From positions 1-22,139 of the forward strand of contig JACDEK010000007.1 in NCBI GenBank assembly GCA_013816445.1: DNA of 22,139 nucleotides, read 5' to 3'. This document shows positions 6,039 through 12,670 of this stretch, one piece after another. Numbering within the stretch: position 1 is the stretch's first letter; each line of letters opens with the position of its first letter. A model generated the notes under the pieces. The model had not been told where the DNA came from and searched no databases. It saw only the letters and a list, made by a program, of their open reading frames with translations. This DNA is from Candidatus Saccharimonadota bacterium. GTDB lineage: Bacteria; Patescibacteriota; Saccharimonadia; CAILAD01; BJGX01. The translations under genes and the position numbers were made by a program.

Positions 6039-6084
6039 ATAAAAAACCCCTTAGACAAGCTTAGAATGGCTCATATAAGGGGTT
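6039..6084 (-). terminator. Terminator of the 6116-6585 gene pair
   Basis: On the minus strand AACCCCTTA (6084-6076) pairs with TAAGGGGTT (6053-6045) across a 22-base loop and is followed by a T-run (6046-6041). It lies 32 bases after the stop of the 35-residue membrane peptide. Confidence 0.75.
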
Positions 6085-6115
6085 CACTCTCTGTTATTCA
6101 CTAATCATTCACTGA

Positions 6116-6223
6116 TCATTTACTTGATAGTAAACCGTCCAACACTATACAGACAATCAAACCTAGCCAGGTAAACCATGTACCACCGAACAACACTATC
6201 AATAAGTATATAATCGTAATCAT
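6116..6223 (-). CDS. 35-residue membrane peptide
   Basis: ATG at 6223 overlaps the stop of the upstream gene (ATGA), so its translation is coupled. The peptide MITIIYLLIVLFGGTWFTWL... is almost wholly hydrophobic, with one long or two short membrane segments and a C-terminal Lys. It is followed by a terminator. Small coupled membrane peptides in phages can be holins, antiholins or superinfection-exclusion proteins; nothing here decides between these. Confidence 0.6.
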   Translation of the reverse strand: MITIIYLLIVLFGGTWFTWLGLIVCIVLDGLLSSK

Positions 6224-6585
6224 TGTGTAACCACTACACTATGCATTGTTACATCCTCTGACAACTGGGGATTATAAGTAGTACCGAAACGCCACTCTGT
6301 ACCCTGTATAAACCAGGAGTGTTTCATAGGCTGTAAGTGGTTATCTATTTCAGCAGGTTGCAGCACTTGTGCCTCTGTTGTTTCGTCTTCGTATCGTAAG
6401 CCAGCAGGCTGTAAGTCTAGGCTTGCATTGCTACTTGTTACCTCTAAAGCACTAACAGGCTTTAAAACCATTGTATGCCCTTCTGGTACCGCTTTAATCA
6501 TGCCGTCAATGGCATTACTCATATAAACCGTCCCACCTACTACCACCAATCCCGCTACTATCCATATTGCTATTAAAACTTTCAT
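6220..6585 (-). CDS. Single-pass membrane protein, unknown
   Basis: 121 residues, ATG at 6585 with GGAG upstream. Residues 2-22 (KVLIAIWIVAGLVVVGGTVYM) form a membrane anchor or uncleaved signal. The rest is polar, with repeated LQPA(G/E) and LQPM motifs and no Cys. It is the only gene in the control region, with its own consensus promoter (6871-6899), a 280-base structured leader and a terminator after the coupled 35-residue peptide. It could act at the cell envelope in exclusion or lysis, but no family is recognised. Confidence 0.7.
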   Translation of the reverse strand: MKVLIAIWIVAGLVVVGGTVYMSNAIDGMIKAVPEGHTMVLKPVSALEVTSSNASLDLQPAGLRYEDETTEAQVLQPAEIDNHLQPMKHSWFIQGTEWRFGTTYNPQLSEDVTMHSVVVTQ

Positions 6586-6864
6586 TTTATTTACTCCTAT
6601 TATTATCTTATATACTCAGTAGTGCCGTCATAGCCTAGCCGTTATTCTGTTCGGTATAAAGCGATTACTCTCAAACAGTGTCATGATATTACGGGTAACA
6701 GCACTAGCGAGTATATAAGTTGTTAAGTTGATTCCCACCTGTGAGACTAGCGGTCGAACTGTTGTAACAAGCATTTCGCTGTACTGTCGTTACTGTTGCT
6801 AGTCTCTTTGGTAAGTGTCTCAATGTACTGATCTGTATAGGTTTTGTAGTTTCCTTACTGATCT
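6586..6864 (-). promoter_or_regulatory. Long structured 5' leader of the membrane-protein gene
   Basis: About 280 bases separate the predicted start (near 6864) from the ATG at 6585. A perfect 9-bp long-range stem GAGACTAGC (6806-6798 on the minus strand)/GCTAGTCTC (6751-6743) encloses smaller pairings such as GTAAC/GTTAC and AGC-GAAA-TGCT-like loops. A direct repeat TACTGATCTG occurs at 6826 and 6856 on the plus strand, exactly 30 bases apart. No frame with a ribosome site is seen in the leader. Confidence 0.5.
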
Positions 6865-6870
6865 GAATAC

Positions 6871-6899
6871 AGTATAGCAAACGGTATGTATATTGTCAA
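6871..6899 (-). promoter_or_regulatory. Consensus promoter of the 6116-6585 unit
   Basis: On the minus strand TTGACA (6899-6894), 17-base spacer, TATACT (6876-6871). It shares CGTTTGCTATACT with the promoter of the RecA-like gene, so the two are probably controlled together. Confidence 0.75.
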
Positions 6900-7399
6900 T
6901 ACCATTTACCATAGTAATACTAATACTGTGGATAACTCACCCCGCCACCACCTAACAAACAATAAGCAATAGATACATAAAACAATACATATATATATAG
7001 ATATACAATCAAACACGTTTAAATACGCTCATAACCACACTAAACGTCACTTATAATAGTATAGCTACGATATACACCACACCACCCCCGCCACACCCTC
7101 AATTCATTACTACTATATACAGTTATATAAGTTAATACAGGTTATCTATAAGGTATTACAGGTGTTACTACAGCTTGTTTACAGGTGTTTTATATCCTAT
7201 TTATAGCTAATTTATAGTGTATTTACACCTGTTTTACATCTAATCTCGCCCACTCCAACCCCTTACACACCATTACAACGTCGTACATTACTCATTGTGC
7301 GACATAGGCTAACAGGGGTCATACACTATATACATGCATACATATACATACATAGTCTTAATTAAATTCTTATTTTTATACATATATACCTATATACAC
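6900..7399. other. AT-rich repeat region, candidate replication origin
   Basis: 500 bases with no gene. It contains an exact DnaA box in reverse (6927-6935), AT runs (about 6985-7010 and 7320-7400), and iteron-like copies of TACAGGTGTT: a partial at 7136, full copies at 7157 and 7180, and an inverted ACACCTGT at 7225. Spacing of the direct copies is 21 and 23 bases, about two helical turns. A near-palindrome, GTCGTACATT...ATTGTGCGAC, lies at 7280-7303. These are origin-like features, but no initiator gene is visible. Confidence 0.4.
7136..7233. repeat. Iteron-like repeats, TACAGGTGTT
   Basis: TACAGGTT(A) at 7136-7143, TACAGGTGTT at 7157-7166 and 7180-7189, and the inverted form TTACACCTGTT at 7223-7233. 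The regular 21-23 base step is what iteron origins show, but only two copies are complete. Confidence 0.45.
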
Positions 7400-7665
7400 A
7401 CCACTCAACAGGGGTAGGGAACCCTTAAAATAGACTAGGGGTGGTTGAGTGGTAGTGGGTTAAGCCGACATTTCAGAGACAGACCCATTGCTGGAATTAC
7501 TAAAGGCTTTAACTACTACAGGGGTAGAGTAATACCTTTGCTTTCCTACAAGAGGAGGTATGCTTGCTGGGGCCTGAGAGGAGATGCCCTGCTGAGCATA
7601 ACGTATATGTCAATAGTAGCTTGTTCAAGGAGCTGTGTCAACATTAAAGGCTCCACTACTGTTTT
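7400..7665. ncRNA. Highly structured non-coding element before the terminase genes
   Basis: Four consecutive stem-loops occur: CCACTCAAC/GTTGAGTGG (7401-7409/7444-7452, perfect 9 bp); AAAGG/CCTTT (7502-7506/7535-7539) with inner UUA/UAA and CUAC/GUAG helices; TATGCT/AGCATA (7559-7564/7595-7600) with inner GGGGC/GCCCU; and AGTAG/CTACT (7615-7619/7656-7660) enclosing GGAGC/GCTCC. G content rises sharply against the flanks. A frame from a TTG at 7445 gives an unconvincing 83-residue peptide. Strand and role are unknown: RNA gene, terS leader, or packaging site. Confidence 0.4.
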
Positions 7666-7696
7666 GCTCTTTAGTAATTGTATATGTGCTGTATAG

Positions 7697-7702
7697 TATA
7701 AT
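7697..7702 (+). promoter_or_regulatory. Possible -10 box for the terminase operon
   Basis: TATAAT lies about 33-40 bases before the terS start. The position 17 bases upstream holds GTAATT, a poor -35, and there is no TGn extension. It would need an activator or a phage-modified polymerase. Confidence 0.35.
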
Positions 7703-7734
7703 TAAAAAAGATACCCGATTTTTAAAAACTAAAC

Positions 7735-8181
7735 GTGGACACCATGATGAATGAATTGCTCCCCAAACCAGACTTAACCAAAATAGCACCACTTAAGCTA
7801 ACAAAGAAGCAACTTAAGTACGTTATGAGCTATTATGATCCGAATAGTGAAACCTTTGGCAATGGCTATGAGTCTGGACGTGCAGCGGGGTTTGCTAAGG
7901 TTTACTCTGCACAACTCGCTTCTCCTGCTCGTAATGTTCAATGGGTGATGGAAGCTAGGAAGCGCATGACGCACTACTCACCAGATCATATTTACCAAGC
8001 ATTACAGGATGTCGCTCAGAACGCTGCACCTAGGGAGAAACTTAAAGCTCTGGAGCTGATGGGCAAAGCTAAGGGAATGTTTATTGATAGAAGCCAACAG
8101 GATGTGCATGTTACTTTTACTAATGATGTCCCTAGACCAAGCACAGAATCTATAATAGATGTAGAGCCAACTAATGCCTGA
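7735..8181 (+). CDS. terS: Terminase small subunit (probable)
   Basis: 148 residues from a GTG at 7735; an ATG pair at 7744 is the alternative start. Neither has a clear ribosome site. Small terminase recognises phage DNA and loads the large subunit. Support comes from the order (immediately before terL, 8-base overlap), the size, an N-terminal LTKKQLKYVMSYYD segment with a helix-turn-helix-like tract including SGRAAGFAKVYSAQLASPAR, and a helical oligomerisation-like middle. The C-terminal 25 residues are acidic and likely contact the large subunit. Family is inferred mainly from position and general pattern. Confidence 0.75.
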   Translation: MDTMMNELLPKPDLTKIAPLKLTKKQLKYVMSYYDPNSETFGNGYESGRAAGFAKVYSAQLASPARNVQWVMEARKRMTHYSPDHIYQALQDVAQNAAPREKLKALELMGKAKGMFIDRSQQDVHVTFTNDVPRPSTESIIDVEPTNA

Positions 8182-10447
8182 GATCAAGGTACCAGACTAC
8201 ACACCTAGTGCTAGACAGACCAAGTTTCATACTAGTGAAGCTTTTGAGACTTTGTATGGCGGGGCTGCTGGGGGTGGTAAGACTGCCGCTATTGTTGCCG
8301 AAGCTATTACTTACGGACTCAAATGGCCGAAGGCTCGTATCTATATCTTTCGTAAGACTATCCCTGAGTTAAAGCAGTCTATCGTGCCAGAGATCTATAA
8401 ACAAGCTGCCGACTTTATAAACGTAGCTAAGGGATTGACTTATAACTCGCAGGACAGAACCTTTAACTTCACCAATGGTTCTATTATCCAGCTCGCTTAC
8501 TTGGAGACTCCTGCCGATATGTACCGCTACCAGTCTGCCGAGATCCACCTTTTATTATTTGATGAGCTAACTCACTTTACTAAAGAAGAATACGAGTGGG
8601 TTAAATCTCGTGTGCGTGGAATGATCAAAGCGCCAAAGAAAGTAATGTGTGCTACCAACCCTGGGAACGTCGGACACGGTTGGGTTAAGTCCTACTTTAT
8701 CGACATCTCTGCACCCGAGACTATTTATACAGACCCCCGCTCAGGAAAGACCAGACAGTTTATACCCGCCAAAGTTACCGACCATATTGACAAAGACTTC
8801 CAGAAGGAGTACTTAGGTGTGCTTAATTCAATGTCCGACCCTAACCTAAGACGAGCTCTTATAGACGGCGACTGGGATATATTCGCTGGTCAGGCGTTTG
8901 AGGAATGGCGCAGAGACACTGATGCTGGCAAGCCTTGGCACGTTGTTGTGCCTTTCGAGATACCAACACACTGGGTTAGATGGTTCGCATATGACTGGGG
9001 ATATAACTCTTTTGCTGCTGGAGTCTGGCTGACCAAAGACCCCTCCACTGATAGAATCTACCTTTACAGGGAATTTTACGAACACGCTTTAGCCGCCTCT
9101 AAACAAGCTGAGAGAATTGCTATGTATTCCAGCAACGAGATCATGAGCATGAGATTAGCCGACCCGTCACTGTGGAAAACTGTTGGTAGTGCTGAGACTG
9201 GCGAGACGATCGCTATGATATTCCAAAACAACAATCTTATCTTTCAGCCCGCCAACAATGACAGAAAAGCTGGTAAGAACGCTATTCACGAAGTTTTAGC
9301 ACCGATGCCCGACGGGTTGCCTGGGCTACAGGTATTCTCAAGTTGTATAAACTTTATCCGTAGTTTCCCTAACCTGCCAGTAGATATAAACAAACCAGAA
9401 GACATCGACTGCTTTGTGAAGGGCACTATGATTACTACTAGTGAGGGGTTAAAACCAGTCGAGAATATTACAGATGGGGACTTGCTGCTAACTCCTGCTG
9501 GGTATAGGAAGGCTTACAAGTCTGGGCAGCCCCACACAGCTATAACTAGAACGATAAAACTGTCCAATGGCTCAGAGCTTACTGGGAGCGCTAAACATAA
9601 GATATTTGTGCAAGGCAAAGGTTTAGTACCCTTGTTAGACGTTAAATGTAATGATACACTGGGAACATGGAATACATCACAACTGAAAAATACGTCGAGA
9701 CTACTTACCAAGATGTTAAATATAGAAAATACCATAACAGAAACTATTTCGAACCGAATGGAACAGTCCAAACAAAAAAATACACAAACCTACACAGGGA
9801 AGTTTGGAGGGCCCATAGGGGAGATATCCCTGAGGGCGTGCATGTCCACCACAAAGACCATGATTCGAGTAATAATGACATTACTAACCTTGAGCTTGTG
9901 GAAAAAGGAAAACACGCCTTACTACACTACCGAGAGCGTGTCGCTAGTGGAGAACTTCCAAATCGGCTTAGGGAGTGGCGCAGTAGTGAGAAAGGCAAAA
10001 AGACCCTACGCTCAAATATGGAGAAATGTCGTCAAAGAGGCTTGGGGCGGAAACTATCGTGCGCTCGTTGTCAGAAGCCTTTTGCACCACTCAGCTCAAG
10101 CCAAGTTAATTGCTCACAAGAATGTACCGACCAAGTTTGGCGAGAGGCTCACACTAAACTCTGTGTTATCTGCCAAGAACCATTTGTTTACAAAAACGTC
10201 CGCACAGGGCAAACCTGTTCTTATAGTTGCGGCTGGGAGCTTAGAAGAAGCAATAGTCTATCCGCTTAGAGTTGAACAGGTGCATCTCTACTATGCTAAT
10301 GGTGTACTCGTAACGAATACAAGAGCAGAAGACCACCTCTATGATGCACTCAGATATGGGTTGATGAATCAACGCCCAGGACAGATCGTGGAGCCGAAGA
10401 TTCCACAAGAAGCCTTAGATAGAAGAAGTCGGTATGCTAATTTCTAA
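8174..10447 (+). CDS. terL: Terminase large subunit interrupted by an intein
   Basis: 757 residues, of which 454 are terminase. ATPase motifs: Walker A GGAAGGGKT (29-37), Walker B HLLLFDE (125-131), coupling motif ATNPGN (160-165). Nuclease motifs: FAYDWGY (271-277, Asp274), ADPS (329-332), and EDHLYDALRY (719-728) after the intein. The intein runs from Cys413 to Asn715 and separates Asp412 from Thr716, inside the last nuclease motif; removing it restores DIDTRAEDHLYDALRY and a normal length for the family. The protein translocates DNA into the capsid and cuts it, so splicing should be needed for packaging. The start ATG overlaps the terS stop. The linker of the intein is covered by a separate HNH gene in another frame. 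Confidence 0.93.
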   Translation: MPEIKVPDYTPSARQTKFHTSEAFETLYGGAAGGGKTAAIVAEAITYGLKWPKARIYIFRKTIPELKQSIVPEIYKQAADFINVAKGLTYNSQDRTFNFTNGSIIQLAYLETPADMYRYQSAEIHLLLFDELTHFTKEEYEWVKSRVRGMIKAPKKVMCATNPGNVGHGWVKSYFIDISAPETIYTDPRSGKTRQFIPAKVTDHIDKDFQKEYLGVLNSMSDPNLRRALIDGDWDIFAGQAFEEWRRDTDAGKPWHVVVPFEIPTHWVRWFAYDWGYNSFAAGVWLTKDPSTDRIYLYREFYEHALAASKQAERIAMYSSNEIMSMRLADPSLWKTVGSAETGETIAMIFQNNNLIFQPANNDRKAGKNAIHEVLAPMPDGLPGLQVFSSCINFIRSFPNLPVDINKPEDIDCFVKGTMITTSEGLKPVENITDGDLLLTPAGYRKAYKSGQPHTAITRTIKLSNGSELTGSAKHKIFVQGKGLVPLLDVKCNDTLGTWNTSQLKNTSRLLTKMLNIENTITETISNRMEQSKQKNTQTYTGKFGGPIGEISLRACMSTTKTMIRVIMTLLTLSLWKKENTPYYTTESVSLVENFQIGLGSGAVVRKAKRPYAQIWRNVVKEAWGGNYRALVVRSLLHHSAQAKLIAHKNVPTKFGERLTLNSVLSAKNHLFTKTSAQGKPVLIVAAGSLEEAIVYPLRVEQVHLYYANGVLVTNTRAEDHLYDALRYGLMNQRPGQIVEPKIPQEALDRRSRYANF
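9667..10269 (+). CDS. HNH homing endonuclease nested out of frame inside the intein
   Basis: 200 residues, ATG at 9667; an in-frame TGA at 9652 fixes the start within 15 bases. GGGA lies just before the ATG but too close to be a good ribosome site. The core is LHREVWRAHRGDIPEGVHV followed by HHKDHDSSNNDITNLELV (residues 42-78), a textbook HNH arrangement (His61-His62, Asn69-Asn70, Asn74). The C-terminal part has two zinc-knuckle-like units, CARC...CSQEC (132-153) and CVIC...CSYSC (166-188). The frame is -1 relative to terL. It begins right after intein block B and stops 14 bases into the block F segment, so it occupies exactly the place an in-frame endonuclease domain would. Confidence 0.9.
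   Translation: MEYITTEKYVETTYQDVKYRKYHNRNYFEPNGTVQTKKYTNLHREVWRAHRGDIPEGVHVHHKDHDSSNNDITNLELVEKGKHALLHYRERVASGELPNRLREWRSSEKGKKTLRSNMEKCRQRGLGRKLSCARCQKPFAPLSSSQVNCSQECTDQVWREAHTKLCVICQEPFVYKNVRTGQTCSYSCGWELRRSNSLSA
9775..9837 (+). promoter_or_regulatory. Slippery A7 run and strong hairpin inside the intein/HNH overlap
   Basis: In the terL frame the sequence reads A AAA AAT (9775-9781). A -1 slip here would pass ribosomes from the intein frame into the HNH frame just before its catalytic His motif. A stem 9811-9820/9828-9837 (nine of ten positions paired, 7-base loop) follows, but 29 bases downstream, farther than usual for frameshift stimulators. It may instead affect internal initiation. 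Confidence 0.35.
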
Positions 10448-10460
10448 AATGGTGATATAT

Positions 10461-10490
10461 TATACTTAATTGGGCTAATAGGATTATTGA
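10461..10490 (+). promoter_or_regulatory. Promoter-like leader of the portal gene
   Basis: TATACT (10461-10466) is followed by TAATTGGGCTAATAGGA and the portal ATG. The segments before 14471 and 20145 have nearly the same arrangement (GGGCTAATAAAGGAG; CTAATTGGGCGAAGGA). No clear -35 is present. Confidence 0.4.
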
Positions 10491-12386
10491 ATGTCTAAAG
10501 CCTCCAAAACTGAATCAAAACCGAAACAAGAAACACAGGACGACTTAGTCAATAAGATTGTCAAAGATTACAAATCCTCTTGGGATTACCAGGCTGGTGC
10601 TTGGCATCAAGAGTGGAAGGACATGTACAGACTTTACAACTCCGAACGAGTCAACGTAGCTTATAATGGTATGTCTGATACTTTCGTTCCTATGGCTTAC
10701 TCAACTATCGAGACGTTAGTATCTGGTACATCTGGCGACAAACCCTCAGTCGAGTATATCCCTACCAAATACGAACAGAATACAAACACCGAAGTACTCA
10801 ATAGCATGTTCTCTTACTACTGGGACTTGGACAACTGGACGAACAAGATGGTTATCAACAACCGCAACTACTTCCTTTACGGAACTGCTGTCATGTTTGT
10901 TTATTGGAACATCGACCACCCTTGCATACAGAACGTAGCGCTCAGGGATTTCTTTATAGATCCTACCGTAACCGCTATAAATTACCAGACTGCTGGGTTT
11001 ATGGGGCACCGCTTCCTCGCAAGCAAAGCTGCACTAGCTGATGAGCAGGTGATCAACCCTAATTATGTTGACCCTTCAACACTCCAAGAAGGTGAATTAC
11101 CTCCTGAGAAGAACGAACCATTATTACCGAAATACAAGAATCTCGAGGGATTAGGCGACTCTACTGCTGATGGTGAACAAACCGAGAAGCAAGAGCAAGA
11201 CATGTTCATGGGCTCAACTGTTTCGGACAACGAAAGTGGCGATCAAATAGAGGTAATTGCCTACACTACATTAGAAAAAGTCTATTACGTCGGGAACCGT
11301 AGCAAGATTATCTACGAATCAGACAACTACTTCAAACAACGCCAACAGTTCTTGGGCGTACAGAACCCGACTGGTATGTATCCGTACATATTGGACGCTG
11401 CCGCTGCAACCGAATCACAATTATACGGCCGTTCATCTCTACAGGCTATTGCAAAACCTCAAGAATTATTGAATGACCTTACTAACCAGAACATTGACGC
11501 AGCATCATGGGCGTTAGACCCACTAATGGAGCTAGACCCACAGTATCAAGCCTATATAGATAAGATTAAGAACGTGACTGGTGCAGTCTATCCGTTTAAA
11601 CCAGGTTCTTTACAAGCTGTACAAAAACCAATCATACCTTCTGCCGTATTTAACGAACGAACCAACATTAAGAACGAGATACGAGAAGCCACCGCAGTTG
11701 ACCAGGTTCTTAAGGGTGTTGGTGCTTCTGGTGAGACTACTGCTACCGAGATTAAAGCTCAGGTTGCATCTGCTGGTAAAAGATTCGACCTTGTTATCTC
11801 CGAGATGGAGAATGGTGGCTACTACCGCCTAGCTAAACTAGTTTTCCAGATGATGAAACTATACGTCACTGTCCCGACCATGATGAGAGTCGTTGGTAAG
11901 AAGGGTGTTGATTGGCAGCAGTTCGACCCTAAACAGTACGAAGGAGACTACGAACCAAGAGTTAAACTTAGATCTTCTGTGATACAAGATAAGCAACGAA
12001 CTATGCGTAATGTCAAAGAGATGTACACTGCCTTACTAGGAAGCCCTTTTGTAGAGCAGGGGGCGCTAACCCGCCTAGTCTTAGAGAAAGCTTTTGACCT
12101 AGAACCAGGCGAAGTAGACGAGCTGATTATCCCACCAGAGAAACTCGCCGAGATGGAGTCCAGTTCAGGTAAGAAATCAGACATGGATCCCAAGGAACTA
12201 ATCAACTATAAAGATGTCCCCCCAGATATACAAGCTCAAATGGAAAAAGCTGCTGGTTATGAGCCGTCCGTAGTCCACGAAGGTAGGATGGAGAATATGG
12301 CCTTCCAGGATTCAGCTACTAATATAGAAGCTGTTGGTAAGATGTCTGACGTAATGGAGCCACAGGGGCCTAACCTTGGACAATGA
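10491..12386 (+). CDS. Portal protein
   Basis: 631 residues, ATG at 10491 with AGGA seven bases upstream. It follows terL and precedes scaffold and capsid, the standard portal position. Portal-like features: an N-terminal region with repeated aromatic and acidic residues, STIETLVSGTSGDKPSVEYI (about 66-85), a hydrophobic RNYFLYGTAVMFVYW core stretch, DFFIDPTVT, a long mixed alpha/beta middle, and a C-terminal ATAVDQVLKGVGASGETTATE segment typical of portal clip/stem regions. The dodecameric portal is the DNA channel that binds TerL. The last 11 bases overlap the next gene. Confidence 0.85.
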   Translation: MSKASKTESKPKQETQDDLVNKIVKDYKSSWDYQAGAWHQEWKDMYRLYNSERVNVAYNGMSDTFVPMAYSTIETLVSGTSGDKPSVEYIPTKYEQNTNTEVLNSMFSYYWDLDNWTNKMVINNRNYFLYGTAVMFVYWNIDHPCIQNVALRDFFIDPTVTAINYQTAGFMGHRFLASKAALADEQVINPNYVDPSTLQEGELPPEKNEPLLPKYKNLEGLGDSTADGEQTEKQEQDMFMGSTVSDNESGDQIEVIAYTTLEKVYYVGNRSKIIYESDNYFKQRQQFLGVQNPTGMYPYILDAAAATESQLYGRSSLQAIAKPQELLNDLTNQNIDAASWALDPLMELDPQYQAYIDKIKNVTGAVYPFKPGSLQAVQKPIIPSAVFNERTNIKNEIREATAVDQVLKGVGASGETTATEIKAQVASAGKRFDLVISEMENGGYYRLAKLVFQMMKLYVTVPTMMRVVGKKGVDWQQFDPKQYEGDYEPRVKLRSSVIQDKQRTMRNVKEMYTALLGSPFVEQGALTRLVLEKAFDLEPGEVDELIIPPEKLAEMESSSGKKSDMDPKELINYKDVPPDIQAQMEKAAGYEPSVVHEGRMENMAFQDSATNIEAVGKMSDVMEPQGPNLGQ

Positions 12387-12615
12387 CGACTGGTCAAATG
12401 AGATAAACGGCTTTGTCAATTCAGCTATGGGTAAAGAGATAATGCGGTCATTGAAAGAAGATTTACACGACAATCTGATCAGACAGGCACAAGAAGCAAA
12501 AACGGCTGATTCTGCTTTTGGTTTGCTAAAGGAAGCAGCGGGTGTTATAAAGGTGTTAGACCACGTAAGGTTTTTATCTGTAAATGTACCTAGAGACGTG
12601 GGGATTAGGGATTAA
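12376..12615 (+). CDS. Small head-module protein, unknown
   Basis: 79 residues from a TTG at 12376, with AGGGG eight bases upstream; an internal ATG (codon 18) is the alternative. It overlaps the portal end by 11 bases. The middle (MGKEIMRSLKEDLHDNLIRQ) is an amphipathic helix. It lies between portal and scaffold, so a head-assembly role is likely but unproved. The stop codon sits inside the 5' stem of the pseudoknot at 12608-12646. Confidence 0.6.
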   Translation: MDNDDWSNEINGFVNSAMGKEIMRSLKEDLHDNLIRQAQEAKTADSAFGLLKEAAGVIKVLDHVRFLSVNVPRDVGIRD

Positions 12616-12646
12616 AGCCCAAGACTTAATCCCCCCGTCCTTGGGC
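12608..12646 (+). promoter_or_regulatory. H-type pseudoknot at a stop codon
   Basis: Stem 1 is GGGATTAA (12608-12615) with TTAATCCC (12626-12633), 8 bp. Its 10-base loop contains GCCCAAG (12617-12623), which pairs perfectly with CTTGGGC (12640-12646), 7 bp. Connecting loops are 1, 2 and 6 bases, sterically workable. There is no T-run, so it is not a standard terminator. It lies between the portal-side genes and the scaffold gene and may separate or stabilise transcripts. Confidence 0.6.
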
Positions 12647-12670
12647 ACACATTAACAACAAGGAGATAAG

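Larger units (their letters stand above)
9410..10318 (+). mobile_element. Intein in terL (303 residues, no in-frame endonuclease)
   Basis: Block A begins at Cys413 (CFVKGTMITTSEGLKPVENI); block B is LTGSAKHKIFV with the Thr-x-x-x-His pattern; the N-part ends near residue 497. Block F is VYPLRVEQVHLYYANGVLVTN (residues 695-715), followed by Thr716 as the +1 nucleophile. The residue before the terminal Asn is Thr, not the usual His. Between the parts lie about 196 residues that look like no protein family and match the shadow frame of the HNH gene at 9667-10269. There is no in-frame LAGLIDADG or HNH motif. Inteins remove themselves by protein splicing. Confidence 0.9.

Noticed and set aside
7441..7520. 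tRNA-like sequence (GGTTGAGTGGTAGTGGGTTAAGCC resembles a Ser/Leu D-arm)
   Set aside because: There is no T-arm with TTCRA, no matching acceptor stem and no plausible anticodon arm.
7445..7696. 83-codon frame starting with TTG
   Set aside because: No ribosome site, odd composition rich in Cys, Arg and Ser, and the DNA is explained better by stem-loops.
9413..10318. Reading the terL insertion as a group I intron or a frameshifted gene
   Set aside because: The frame is open throughout, both intein ends carry splicing blocks with Cys at the start and Asn-Thr at the end, and the exteins rejoin into a conserved motif at protein level.
12617..12646. GCCCAAG/CTTGGGC hairpin as a terminator
   Set aside because: No T-run follows, and the pairing fits better as the second stem of a pseudoknot.
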